From Clostridiaceae bacterium (GTDB lineage: Bacteria; Bacillota; Clostridia; Peptostreptococcales; Tindalliaceae): 64,000 nucleotides of DNA. The position numbers were made by a program, and so were the translations under genes. The stretch spans positions 1 through 64,000 of the forward strand of contig JAGXHW010000012.1 in NCBI GenBank assembly GCA_024635995.1, read 5' to 3'. How positions within the stretch are numbered: position 1 is the stretch's first letter; every line of letters begins with the position of its first letter. This document shows positions 8,194 through 17,084 of this stretch, one piece after another. Below the pieces are notes generated by a model. It searched no databases, was not told the origin of the DNA, and saw nothing but the letters and a program-made list of their open reading frames with translations.

Positions 8194-8901
8194 ATGAAGA
8201 TTCAAGGAACAGGGATCACGAAAGCATTTAACAGAAAAACTGTCCTCGATATAAACAACTTCACTGTTGAGGATGGGGACTTTTGGGGAATTATAGGACC
8301 CAACGGATCTGGAAAAAGTACTTTGTTACGCTTAATTTCCAAACTCACAGAACCATCCTCCGGAGAAATCACTTATGAACCAAGAGACAAAGAACAATCC
8401 ATCAAGCGCTCGATGACTTTGGTTTTTCAGAAACCATACCTTTTAAGAACATCAGTTTATAATAACGTTGCCTATCCACTCCAAATTCGCCAGATCCATC
8501 CTACAGAAATACGCCGAAAAGTGGAAGAAATGTTAACTTCTTTTCAGATTGAATCTTTAGCTAACCAAAAAGCCTGGACTTTATCCGGAGGAGAAGCTCA
8601 GAAAGTTGCTTTAGCCAGAGCACTCGTCTTTAATCCTGAGTTAATTATGCTGGATGAACCAACGGCTAACATTGACCCTGCATCCATTATGTTGCTTGAG
8701 GATCGACTTCGTTCTCATTACCAGAAATCTAAACCTACCGTTCTTATGGTGACTCATAATTTACAACAGACCAAAAGGTTGTGTAATAAAGTCGCTTTCA
8801 TGTATGAAGGAAAAATCCATGATTATGGTTCTATTGAACATGTGTTTGGTCCTGATGGTACCTCGCTTGTAAAGTCATTTATTCAGCAAGGAATCATTTA
8901 A
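8194..8901 (+). CDS. tupC: Tungstate-type ABC transporter ATP-binding protein TupC
   Basis: 235-aa ATPase with Walker A GPNGSGKST, Q-loop LVFQKPYLL, signature LSGGEAQKVALARAL, Walker B LIMLDEPTANIDP and switch His in MVTHNLQQ. Its gene starts one base after the tupB stop, so the two are translationally linked. Import of tungstate or molybdate would supply the molybdenum hydroxylase encoded at 31.9-35.5 kb. That link is inferred, and the pair would need a binding protein encoded elsewhere. Confidence 0.85.
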   Translation: MKIQGTGITKAFNRKTVLDINNFTVEDGDFWGIIGPNGSGKSTLLRLISKLTEPSSGEITYEPRDKEQSIKRSMTLVFQKPYLLRTSVYNNVAYPLQIRQIHPTEIRRKVEEMLTSFQIESLANQKAWTLSGGEAQKVALARALVFNPELIMLDEPTANIDPASIMLLEDRLRSHYQKSKPTVLMVTHNLQQTKRLCNKVAFMYEGKIHDYGSIEHVFGPDGTSLVKSFIQQGII

Positions 8902-8911
8902 CCTATACGCT

Positions 8912-9604
8912 CTAAAGCCTAAATTCCACCTTTACACATTGGCCCAGGATTTGAACCTGATCCACAGAATATCTGGCGGGCTCTTCGTTATGTGCCCCCG
9001 ATGATATAGTCATTTTGTTATTGTCTTTCCAAATTTTTCTAATAATCCGATGTCCTTCCACTTCAATGAGCATCAATTTTCCATTGATGACCTCTTCTGT
9101 TTCACAAATCATCACCACATCGTCTTTTTTAACCCTAAGGTGCACCAGCTGGTCATCGGCAACCCGATAAAACCTGGTTTTATTCCAGGGACAACCTTCA
9201 ACATTTTTGCCCAAAACGGGTATTTCTTTTGTAGCCACCGTCTTGCCCGTTAACAAATCAATCACTGGAAATTGCTTAATAATATGTGCCAGGGCGTCTG
9301 ACCATTGATCGTTTGGTTCTATTATCACAGTCTCCTTTTTCACTGACACTCTTTTTTTATCTGCTTCATTTAATTGCTTTGACTGCACATCCATTCTCGA
9401 CAAATTTGCACCCTGCTGCAACAGATCAACATCAACACCCAACACCTTGAATATTTTTTGAGCTGACAGTTCATTTATGACTTTCTTTCCAGACTCAATC
9501 AGCTTAATGTAGTTTTCTGACAGCCCACATTTCTTTGCCAGTGTTTTCTCCGATATTCCCGCTTTTATCCTCCCGTTTTTTATCTTTTCTGCGATAAGGT
9601 TCAT
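8912..9604 (-). CDS. XRE-type regulator with a degenerate S24 (LexA-like) domain
   Basis: About 230 aa. Residues 5-60 form a helix-turn-helix of the XRE family (RIKAGISEKTLAKKCGLSEN, then YIKLIESGKK). A linker leads to a C-terminal LexA/CI-like beta domain (RFYRVADDQLVHLRVKKDDV). The catalytic serine normally in a GDSM motif is absent (ADDQL), and the expected lysine position reads HRIIRKI. I therefore expect DNA binding and dimerisation or ligand sensing without self-cleavage. The ATG at 9604 follows AAAGGATGG; the longer frame to 9700 has no ribosome site. Divergent from the methyltransferase gene. Confidence 0.75.
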   Translation of the reverse strand: MNLIAEKIKNGRIKAGISEKTLAKKCGLSENYIKLIESGKKVINELSAQKIFKVLGVDVDLLQQGANLSRMDVQSKQLNEADKKRVSVKKETVIIEPNDQWSDALAHIIKQFPVIDLLTGKTVATKEIPVLGKNVEGCPWNKTRFYRVADDQLVHLRVKKDDVVMICETEEVINGKLMLIEVEGHRIIRKIWKDNNKMTISSGAHNEEPARYSVDQVQILGQCVKVEFRL

Positions 9605-9742
9605 CAACACCATCCTTTCAATACAGCTCGCTGCTAGCGCCATTATATCATGAGACTCCTTGGCACTAAGACCATTATTTTTGTCTATTTGAAAGATCAA
9701 GGGGTATTAATAATATATCTTTATTATGAAGGGGCGATGCAC

Positions 9743-10339
9743 ATGGCATATTCATTTTATGATGTACTCATGAAGCCGTTGGAAAACAGAATACTGCGCA
9801 GGGCACGAAAAAACCTGGTTTCTCATGCTCATGGTGTTGTGCTGGAAATAGGCGCGGGTACAGGTGCAAATTTAAACCACTATCACTTTAAACACATAGA
9901 CCAATTAGATGTTTTAGACGTATCTCTGCAGCAACAGGTACTCGACTATGAATACCCTGACTACCTGCCTGTCCGCTTCATTGAAGGGCAAGCTGAATCT
10001 CTGCCTTTTACAGATGATTTATATGATTATGTTATCATTACCCTGGTTCTTTGCTCAGTGGCCGATCTAGAGGCAAGCCTGGACGAAGTGTTTCGGGTGT
10101 TAAAACCAGGAGGAGCTTTTATTTTTATTGAGCATGTACTTCCCGAAAACAGATTTCTTCATAACCTGTTTCACCTGATCACACCTCTATGGAAAAAAGT
10201 GGCACATAATTGTCATTTAAATAGAGAAACCCTGAAGTCAATTGAAACTGCAGGGTTTAATACAATTAATTTATATCCTGTTCATAAGGATATTTTTGTC
10301 GGTGGGATAGCCACAAAACCATTAACGACTGAGTTCTGA
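9743..10339 (+). CDS. Class I SAM-dependent methyltransferase
   Basis: 198 aa with motif I VLEIGAGTGANL, the acidic end of strand beta-2 (LDVLDVS), a post-I segment (GQAESLPFTDDLYDYV) and LKPGGAFIFIEH. This is the methyltransferase type-11 (UbiE/Mettl7-like) fold acting on a small molecule or lipid; the substrate is unknown. Start chosen at 9743 because AAGGGG lies 8 nt upstream; the ATG at 9737 is too close. Its last 18 nt overlap the 3' end of the convergent sigma-54 activator gene. Confidence 0.85.
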   Translation: MAYSFYDVLMKPLENRILRRARKNLVSHAHGVVLEIGAGTGANLNHYHFKHIDQLDVLDVSLQQQVLDYEYPDYLPVRFIEGQAESLPFTDDLYDYVIITLVLCSVADLEASLDEVFRVLKPGGAFIFIEHVLPENRFLHNLFHLITPLWKKVAHNCHLNRETLKSIETAGFNTINLYPVHKDIFVGGIATKPLTTEF

Positions 10340-12103
10340 CATCCTCCTTCTTCCAGGTTTAGTGATTCCGAGCTCCTTGATTCTTCGATAAAGAGTAGAT
10401 TCACTTATTTCAAGCAATTCAGCTGCTCTTCTTTTTCCTTCTAAGCTATGTCCAGTCAATTGAAGACACTCTTCAATAATTTCTCTTTCTTTTTCCTGAC
10501 TTTGGTACTTTAATGGTTTAATGTTTCCTTTTTTACGCTGCCACTGCTGGATCCGAATTGGCAGGTTATCCAGGGTAATCATATTTCCCGTTTCAAGTGT
10601 TACTGCGTACTCAACCACATTTTCCAATTCCCGTATGTTGCCTGGCCATTCATACTCATACAGTAAATCCAGTGATTTGTTTTCAAATCCTACTATTTCT
10701 TTATGATTTAAAGTACAATATTTTTCCATAGCGCTATCTAACAAAACCTTGATGTCATCTTTTCGGTTCCTTAAAGGTGGGATATGAAGTGGAATCACAT
10801 TTAATCGGAAAAACAAATCTTCCCGAAACTGTTTTTCGCGAATCATTTTTTCCAGATTCCGGTTGGTTGCAGCAATCACACGCACTTTTATGGGTAATGG
10901 ATACGTACCGCCAATTCTCTGCACTTCCTTATTCTGTAGTACATGAAGTAATTTTACCTGCAGATGTAATGGCAAATCTCCTATTTCATCCAGAAATAAG
11001 GTTCCTTCATTGGCTAATTCAAACTTGCCCGCTTTTCCTGCTTTATTGGCACCTGTGAAAGCGCCTCCTTCGTACCCAAACAATTCAGCTTCCAGTAATG
11101 TGTCAGGTATAGCGCCACAGTTGATGGTAACCATTGGTCCCTGACTGACAGGGCTTGCAGAATGAATTGCCCTTGCCAGTAAACCTTTTCCTGTGCCACT
11201 TTCTCCAGTGATCAGCACGGTAGAATGATAGGCAGCGATCTTTGTTCCCTTTTCTCTCAATTCAACCATGGATTGACTGGTCCCCAGTAATTCACTAAAA
11301 GAGGACTCATTCCCTAATTCAGTCAATTTGGCTGCCATTTTTCTCACTTCTACCATGTCCCTAAATGAAACCACTGCGCCGGATGATACATCCCTTAGTG
11401 GTGACAGGCTGGTTAAAAATCTATTGACATTTTTATCTCGGTCCACCATTATTACTTCATGATCAAAGTAATTTTCCCTATTTATCAATACTTCTTTCAA
11501 GGGCAGGTCAGGCCAAAGATCATACAAACTGCTCCCTATTAGCTTATCCCGTGGTGTTTTCAGTAGTGATTCAGCCATTCTATTGACAGAAGTAACCCTG
11601 CCCTCCTGGGAAACGGAAATGATGCCATCATGGGTTGATTGGAGAACTTCATTCATCAGCATGGCCATTTCATTTTCCGCAACCTTAGAAGCTAATAAAC
11701 CAGACATGCTTTTTATAAACTGTAACAGGCTTTCTTTTTGACTCAATAATCGGTCACGCTGGCGTTCATTAAAGGCCACCAGCCCCATGAGCCCGATTAC
11801 GTTACCATCCAAAATAATCGGGCAACACACTTCTGCCAATTCATCTTCTTTGGGGCCGTATGTTTCATAATTACTGACTTCTTCAATAATGTACGTTTTA
11901 CCCGTTTTAAGCGCTTCTGCATACAAGTAACCTGATTCCAAATCCCCGTTTTCTTCCTTTGTACCAATTTTTTGCCGATACCGGCCAGTACCCGCTACAA
12001 TGGTCAGAAAATCGTCAGTGAATTCTGTTTCTATCCCTAACGCGGCTGTGATCGCTTCCGCCACTTCCTGGACTGTGTCCTGGATTTGAAATAAACGGGT
12101 CAT
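10322..12103 (-). CDS. Sigma-54-dependent transcriptional activator with GAF and PAS domains
   Basis: 593 aa. An N-terminal GAF-like sensor (about 10-140, with CCPIILDGNVIGLMGLVAF) is followed by a PAS domain (about 145-255), the AAA+ sigma-54 interaction domain with Walker A GESGTGKG, the GAFTGA loop and FLDEIGDLP, and a Fis-type C-terminal HTH (RRAAELLEISESTLYRRI). It activates RpoN promoters in response to a small ligand. It lies 24 bp downstream of the nhaC-type gene on the same strand, so it probably controls that transporter. I found no clear -24/-12 site upstream of nhaC. ATG at 12103 preferred over a GTG at 12112. Confidence 0.9.
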   Translation of the reverse strand: MTRLFQIQDTVQEVAEAITAALGIETEFTDDFLTIVAGTGRYRQKIGTKEENGDLESGYLYAEALKTGKTYIIEEVSNYETYGPKEDELAEVCCPIILDGNVIGLMGLVAFNERQRDRLLSQKESLLQFIKSMSGLLASKVAENEMAMLMNEVLQSTHDGIISVSQEGRVTSVNRMAESLLKTPRDKLIGSSLYDLWPDLPLKEVLINRENYFDHEVIMVDRDKNVNRFLTSLSPLRDVSSGAVVSFRDMVEVRKMAAKLTELGNESSFSELLGTSQSMVELREKGTKIAAYHSTVLITGESGTGKGLLARAIHSASPVSQGPMVTINCGAIPDTLLEAELFGYEGGAFTGANKAGKAGKFELANEGTLFLDEIGDLPLHLQVKLLHVLQNKEVQRIGGTYPLPIKVRVIAATNRNLEKMIREKQFREDLFFRLNVIPLHIPPLRNRKDDIKVLLDSAMEKYCTLNHKEIVGFENKSLDLLYEYEWPGNIRELENVVEYAVTLETGNMITLDNLPIRIQQWQRKKGNIKPLKYQSQEKEREIIEECLQLTGHSLEGKRRAAELLEISESTLYRRIKELGITKPGRRRMSELSR

Positions 12104-12127
12104 TTTCGTCACTCCTTTATATTGCAG

Positions 12128-13621
12128 CTATGCCATTATATACCCGGCAACCAGGAACGCTACAGCAGATAAAGCCGCACCCAACATCCCATAAGGCAGT
12201 TGTGTAATGGCATGTCTAAAGTTATCGCAACCTGTGGCTGCAGATGATAAAATCGTCGCATCCGAATAAAAACAGATGTGACTTCCCCAAACACCTGCTG
12301 AAGTGACAGCTCCCACTGCCAGAAATGGATCGGCTCCCAGCGCAGTCGCCAATGGAATAACGATAGGCAGGGCAATGACATACATACCCCAACTGATACC
12401 CATGATAAACTCAGTAATCCCAAAGGTAATAAAGATGACCAGAGGAAACAGTTGCGGCGTCATAAACTGCCGTCCTATGTCGATAACGTAATCAATAAAA
12501 CCTATTTGATCGCTGGCATCAGCAAAGAAGTAAGCCAACACAACCAATATTAATGGCGCCAACATATTGCGTAATCCCAGTAAAGTCATGTCCATAAATA
12601 CTTCTGGTGTTATAATGTTTCTGACAATATAATATACAAAAATGAATCCCATGGTGGCAAGCACACCCATTTGCATGTCTAATTCGAAATAAATTGTAGA
12701 ACCTATGAGGAACAAAATTGGTAAAAAGAAATTCAACACACTGGCATTGTCAGAAACTTCAAATTGTTCTCCAGCTTTCATGTCAATTTTTTCTGATCCC
12801 GGAGGCGCCAATACACCGGTTTCCTGTGCTCTTTGTTCTGCTTTTTTCATTGGACCGACAATGGGTATGACTCCCACGATCACCAACGGTACAATTAATG
12901 CTGCAAACCAACCGTAAAAGTTATAAGGGATCGTCCTGATGAAATAAGCGATTCCCTCTCCACTGGGTGCCATGCCATATTGTTCCATGAGGCTTGATAT
13001 GAAGATAGCCCATGTAGAAATTGGAATTAGGACACATACAGGCGCCGCAGTGGAGTCAACAACATAAGCCAGAAATTCCCTGGAGACTTTGTGTTTGTCG
13101 GTGATAGGTGACATTGAGGAACCAACGGTTAAACAGTTAAGGTAATCATCCAAAAATATGACCACTCCCAAAAGCCACGTCCAAAGAAGTGTGCTCTTCC
13201 TTGTTTTGGCTCTCCTGGCCACCCATTCACCGAAAGCTTGTGCTCCACCGCCACGTTCAACCAATGCAATGATGCTTCCCATCAATCCACAAACAATAAA
13301 CAACCATGCGATGTCTTCATTCATGAGGATGTTTAAGAATGATTCACTGACAGGCGAGAAAAAATCACCCTTGTATTTCATTAGGAAGCCTAAAAGCCCT
13401 CCTAAAATCAGTGATTCAAAAATCCGCTTGGTGTAAAATATGTACACAAGAAGAAATGCAGCAGGAATTAAAGTCAAAATACCGAAGTTTTCCATCTCAG
13501 CTGGGATCATAAAAACAACCAGTGCAAAAAAAACGGCTAATATTCCATAAACAATCAGTGTTTTTTTGAACCCATCTGTTCCAAACTTATCCGACAAAGC
13601 TTTTTTATCTGATGCTTTCAT
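12128..13621 (-). CDS. nhaC: NhaC-family Na+/H+ antiporter
   Basis: 497-aa polytopic membrane protein with about 11-12 helices. The core signature of the NhaC family is clear: FLDDYLNCLTVGSSMSPITD, then VVDSTAAPVCVLIPISTW, and near the C-terminus GVWGSHICFYSDATILSSAA. Family members exchange Na+ for H+ or couple organic acids (malate/lactate) to Na+. The neighbouring sigma-54 activator with a ligand-sensing GAF domain hints at a regulated metabolite exchanger. The start is the ATG at 13621 behind a long purine run (AAAGGAGGAGGGG). An 80-codon in-frame extension lacks protein-like sequence. Confidence 0.85.
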   Translation of the reverse strand: MKASDKKALSDKFGTDGFKKTLIVYGILAVFFALVVFMIPAEMENFGILTLIPAAFLLVYIFYTKRIFESLILGGLLGFLMKYKGDFFSPVSESFLNILMNEDIAWLFIVCGLMGSIIALVERGGGAQAFGEWVARRAKTRKSTLLWTWLLGVVIFLDDYLNCLTVGSSMSPITDKHKVSREFLAYVVDSTAAPVCVLIPISTWAIFISSLMEQYGMAPSGEGIAYFIRTIPYNFYGWFAALIVPLVIVGVIPIVGPMKKAEQRAQETGVLAPPGSEKIDMKAGEQFEVSDNASVLNFFLPILFLIGSTIYFELDMQMGVLATMGFIFVYYIVRNIITPEVFMDMTLLGLRNMLAPLILVVLAYFFADASDQIGFIDYVIDIGRQFMTPQLFPLVIFITFGITEFIMGISWGMYVIALPIVIPLATALGADPFLAVGAVTSAGVWGSHICFYSDATILSSAATGCDNFRHAITQLPYGMLGAALSAVAFLVAGYIMA

Positions 13622-14066
13622 TGGATCAACCCCTCCTCCTTTTACTCGATCATCATGGCTGCTTACGACTAAACTTTCCCCCTTCAACCTGCAGCAAGGT
13701 ATGATTTGACCATTGATATCAATAATGCATAGATCATGCCGGATTTTTTGAATCAGGTCTGTTGAAGTAATATTTTTGGTTTTTATTGTCAAACTTGAAT
13801 GGAACTTACTGTTTGTAATGGATTCCCATCGAAATCCCGACAGAAACAAAAGCCCATGCAACTAAGAATATTAAATTGTTATATATATATCATTTAAATT
13901 AATCTCAAATCTGAAAATTCAATCATTTATTTCTTGAATCATTGAAATACAGCTTTTTTATATTTGTCATATTTGACAATTATATCTAAATTATAAGATA
14001 TATTAAATTTTGACGCTTATAAGTGTTAATAGTTTGTCTTTTACATCAAACAATAATACTTTAATC
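13622..14066. other. AT-rich intergenic region
   Basis: About 445 bp between nhaC and the terminator after fchA. It should hold the nhaC promoter. I see a TTGTCA-TATT-TGACAA inverted repeat at 13964-13979 and long AT tracts, but no confident sigma-A or sigma-54 hexamers. The 80-codon open stretch next to nhaC appears to be chance. Confidence 0.4.
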
Positions 14067-14105
14067 AAAAAACTGATCCGCACGTGTTAAACAGATCAGT
14101 TTTTT
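14067..14105. terminator. Terminator downstream of fchA
   Basis: AAAAAACTGATC (14067-14078) pairs perfectly with GATCAGTTTTTT (14094-14105) across a 15-nt loop. On the minus strand it follows the fchA stop by about 20 bp and ends in a T run. Confidence 0.85.
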
Positions 14106-14125
14106 ATACTTTACACTGAGATGAT

Positions 14126-14752
14126 TTATAATTGCTCTTCGACAGTCTTATAAAGGTCATCAGCAAATTGCAAATTATCCTTCAGGAGCTTTTCGCCTTT
14201 CTCAGCGTATTCAGCAACAAATGCCTCGTCCTTAATACTACCCAGATTAATTTTCACATTGAGCCAGGCTCCCTGCATGGCAGCTTTCAATCCCAGTGCA
14301 CCTACTCCAAGGTCACTGACTGCATTGGGGTTTGAATGACCCATCGCTTTTTGGAGTACCATTAAGGTTTTGGCTGCCTCTTCCATCATCTGATACGGTA
14401 CGATCGTTGCTTCCTTCAGTGCGTTTTGCATAGCTTTTTTTCTGAGTGCTTTCTCTTCGTCAGTTGATTTAGGCATAGAAAGAACAGCGCCTACGGCATT
14501 GTAAACTTGGGTGTCCTTCTCAATCAGATCATTAAATGAGTTAATTAGGACATCGGTTTCTTTAAGAACTTCCTTCATAAGTTCTTCATGTTCAGCGTAT
14601 TTTTCTTTGCCTGTTGTCAAGTTGGCTACCATTGATACCAACGCAGTACCCAACGCACCAAAAAGAGCAGATGCACTCCCTCCGCCAGGCGCAGGCGCCT
14701 CTGATGCCAGCATGTCTACAAAATCTTTCGTTTTCAGTTCAGTTAATCTCAT
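14126..14752 (-). CDS. fchA: Formimino-THF cyclodeaminase / methenyl-THF cyclohydrolase family
   Basis: 208-aa all-helical protein of the FTCD C-terminal family, recognised by APAPGGGSASALFGALGTAL near the start and by VPYQMMEEAAK and NPNAVSDLGVGALGL later. The family converts 5-formimino-THF to 5,10-methenyl-THF and ammonia, or acts as cyclohydrolase. In purine- and histidine-fermenting anaerobes this feeds one-carbon units towards formyl-THF and ATP. It is monocistronic here with its own terminator. It would take the product of the formiminotransferase encoded at 46.9 kb, which is a separate polypeptide in this genome. Confidence 0.85.
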   Translation of the reverse strand: MRLTELKTKDFVDMLASEAPAPGGGSASALFGALGTALVSMVANLTTGKEKYAEHEELMKEVLKETDVLINSFNDLIEKDTQVYNAVGAVLSMPKSTDEEKALRKKAMQNALKEATIVPYQMMEEAAKTLMVLQKAMGHSNPNAVSDLGVGALGLKAAMQGAWLNVKINLGSIKDEAFVAEYAEKGEKLLKDNLQFADDLYKTVEEQL

Positions 14753-14848
14753 AGAAAAACCCCTTCCTTTATTATTCTCATTCTACCCTACCAATTTCCT
14801 CTTCAGGTGTCAATGTTGATTATCTACAAATTACTTGTAAAATAATGA

Positions 14849-14877
14849 TTGACATCCATCTGATAATATCGTATTAT
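14849..14877 (+). promoter_or_regulatory. Promoter and likely operator of the arsR-type gene
   Basis: TTGACA (14849-14854), a 17-bp spacer and TATTAT (14872-14877) make a near-consensus vegetative promoter. A perfect inverted repeat, ATAATA-TCG-TATTAT (14863-14877), covers the -10, the position expected for ArsR-type autorepression. Confidence 0.65.
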
Positions 14878-14934
14878 TCTAATATACGGATTGTTATACA
14901 TTTTTATCATATGGATCTTTAAGGAGGACTTTAC

Positions 14935-15228
14935 ATGTCCCTAAGTAAACACTCTCCAGACGTTTTTCAGGATGATGCTGATTTCCTGAAGGCAATGGGA
15001 CACCCTATACGGCTATGTATACTTCACTACCTTTCAACAACTGCGACCAGTAATGTACGTTTAATGCAAGAATGCATAAGCGTGCCACAATCCACCTTGT
15101 CTCAACATCTTAGTGTTTTACGGTATGCAGGCATCGTGATTGGACAGCGAAATGGAAATGAGATAAACTACCAGATTTCTGATCAGCGAGCAATACTAAT
15201 ACTACATTTGTTTAATAATGAATCATAA
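14935..15228 (+). CDS. ArsR-family transcriptional repressor
   Basis: 97-aa winged-helix regulator. FLKAMGHPIRLCILHYL and QSTLSQHLSVLRYAGIV are the ArsR helix-turn-helix hallmarks. Only two cysteines are visible (residues 28 and 47) and the metal-binding ELCVCDL motif is missing, so it may sense a thiol, persulfide or sulfur compound rather than a metal. That fits its downstream neighbour, a CoA-disulfide reductase with a rhodanese domain, 45 bp away. AAGGAGG lies upstream of the ATG, and the promoter carries a palindrome over the -10. Confidence 0.85.
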   Translation: MSLSKHSPDVFQDDADFLKAMGHPIRLCILHYLSTTATSNVRLMQECISVPQSTLSQHLSVLRYAGIVIGQRNGNEINYQISDQRAILILHLFNNES

Positions 15229-15273
15229 ACAGTCTTAAAATGCCCATTATTTAACGGAGAGGACGTTGTAAAA

Positions 15274-16986
15274 ATGCGAAAAAAAATTGTTATTATCGGT
15301 GGTGTGGCTGGCGGAGCTTCTGCCGCTGCACGTTTAAGGAGAATGGATGAGCATGCAGAGATCATTCTGCTTGAACGAGGAGAATTTATCTCATTTGCAA
15401 ACTGCGGATTACCCTACTATATAGGAGGAACCATTGAGGATCGTGACGACTTGCTGGTGTTGAAAGCAGAAGATATGTCTAAAAAATTTAATTTTGATGT
15501 CAGGCCTTTCAACGAAGTAACCTCCATCAATAGAAACAGTAAAACTGTCACTGTTAAAAACCTTATCACAGGAAAAGTTTATGAAGAAGCCTATGATAAT
15601 GTTATTCTTTCCCCTGGCGCCAGTCCGCTTAAACCACCCATTCCCGGTTTAAATGATGCTGATAATGTATATACATTACGAAATATTCCTGATACTGATC
15701 TAATTAAACAGAAGGTTGACACAATCCAGGTTCAAAATGCTGTTGTCATAGGTGGAGGTTTTATTGGCGTTGAAATGGCGGAAAATCTTATTGATAGAGG
15801 CATCCACGTAACACTGGTGGAAATGCTGGACCAGATCATGGCTCCACTGGATTTTGAAATGGCTTCTGTCCTACACAATCATTTAAGAGAAAAAGGTGTG
15901 AACCTGATACTCTCTGATGGCGTAAAAGCCTTCCACAAAAACGGCGCTGAAATAGAGCTTAACAGCGGAAAGTTGATTTCAAGTGATATCACAATGCTGG
16001 CAATTGGTGTGAAACCGGAGAATCAACTGGCTAAAGATGCCGGTCTTGATCTGGGTGATCGCGGTGGTATAAAGGTTAACAAACATATGCAAACTTCAGA
16101 TCCCCACATTTATGCAGTGGGAGACGCCATTGAAGTAACCGACTATATAACAGGCTTGCCAACGATGATTCCTCTTGCCGGACCTGCAAACAAACAAGCT
16201 CGTATTGCTGCAGATAATATCTGCGGTCGTATTGCCACTTATTCTGGTACAATGGGCACCGCTGTTGTAAAAGTGTTTGATATGACAGCCGCTTCCACTG
16301 GGATTAACGAGAAACGACTGCGTCAACTTGATTTGCCTTTCCAGGCGTTGCACATTCACCCCGGTTCTCATGCCGGTTATTATCCTGGCGCTAATTCAAT
16401 CACCATGAAGCTACTATTTGACCCTACGAATGGCAAAATATTGGGCGCCCAGGCGGTTGGATGGTCAGGAGTGGAAAAAAGGATTGATGTCATCGCCACT
16501 GCCATCAAAGGTGGTTTAACTGTATCTGATTTGCAGGAACTTGAACTATCCTATGCTCCACCTTATTCTTCTGCAAAAGATCCTGTCAATATGCTGGGTT
16601 TTGCAGCCACCAATGTTATTGAATCTCTCACCGATTCTTTTCAATGGTATGAAGTGGATGGATTGGTTAGTCAAAAAGCTATTATGATTGATGTGCGCGA
16701 TGATAATGAGCATGAGACTGGGTCTATTGATCAGTCTCAGTTGATTCCTCTTAACCAGCTGAGAAACCGCCTGAGTGAAATACAGAAAAATCAACCCGTC
16801 TATGTGTATTGCCAGGTTGGTATCCGCGGTTACCTGGCCAGTAGAATATTAAAACAACATGGCTTCACTCAAGTAAAAAACCTAGATGGTGGCTATCGAA
16901 CCTATATGGAAGTATTCCGTCCAGATGTTCGAAACCAATTTGAAACACAAGTGAGTGAATCCGGTGTGGCAAAAGTTTTAGTTTAA
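15274..16986 (+). CDS. CoA-disulfide reductase with C-terminal rhodanese domain
   Basis: 570 aa. The N-terminal 450 residues are a flavin-dependent disulfide reductase with FAD motif IIGGVAGGASAAARLRRMD, the single redox cysteine in SFANCGLPYYIGG, a second dinucleotide motif (VVIGGGFIGVEMAENL) and VYALRN-type contacts. Residues about 470-560 form a rhodanese domain with active site CQVGIRGY. This CDR-Rhd fusion reduces CoA disulfide or per/polysulfides with NAD(P)H. It is probably controlled by the ArsR protein encoded just upstream. GGAGAGG precedes the ATG, and a very long hairpin follows the stop. Confidence 0.9.
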   Translation: MRKKIVIIGGVAGGASAAARLRRMDEHAEIILLERGEFISFANCGLPYYIGGTIEDRDDLLVLKAEDMSKKFNFDVRPFNEVTSINRNSKTVTVKNLITGKVYEEAYDNVILSPGASPLKPPIPGLNDADNVYTLRNIPDTDLIKQKVDTIQVQNAVVIGGGFIGVEMAENLIDRGIHVTLVEMLDQIMAPLDFEMASVLHNHLREKGVNLILSDGVKAFHKNGAEIELNSGKLISSDITMLAIGVKPENQLAKDAGLDLGDRGGIKVNKHMQTSDPHIYAVGDAIEVTDYITGLPTMIPLAGPANKQARIAADNICGRIATYSGTMGTAVVKVFDMTAASTGINEKRLRQLDLPFQALHIHPGSHAGYYPGANSITMKLLFDPTNGKILGAQAVGWSGVEKRIDVIATAIKGGLTVSDLQELELSYAPPYSSAKDPVNMLGFAATNVIESLTDSFQWYEVDGLVSQKAIMIDVRDDNEHETGSIDQSQLIPLNQLRNRLSEIQKNQPVYVYCQVGIRGYLASRILKQHGFTQVKNLDGGYRTYMEVFRPDVRNQFETQVSESGVAKVLV

Positions 16987-16988
16987 TA

Positions 16989-17051
16989 ACAAACGCTCCC
17001 CATAAGGATGACAGTTTAAAAAGGACTGTTATCCTTATGGGGAGCGTTTGT
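16989..17051. terminator. Very long perfect hairpin between converging genes
   Basis: A 21-bp perfect stem (16989-17009 with 17031-17051, GC-rich core CGCTCCCC) is extended by one G-U and five further pairs (ACAGT/ACTGT), round a 9-nt loop. It lies between the ends of the CoA-disulfide reductase gene and pyrD. There is no clean T run, so termination on either strand is likely but not textbook; it may also block or stabilise transcripts. Confidence 0.7.
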
Positions 17052-17084
17052 GTTCCTTGACCTATTAAACATAGCATATATTTT

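Noticed and set aside
13622-13861. 80-codon in-frame extension before nhaC, considered as a leader peptide
   Set aside because: No ribosome site at its first Met and no homology; NhaC proteins start at the chosen ATG.
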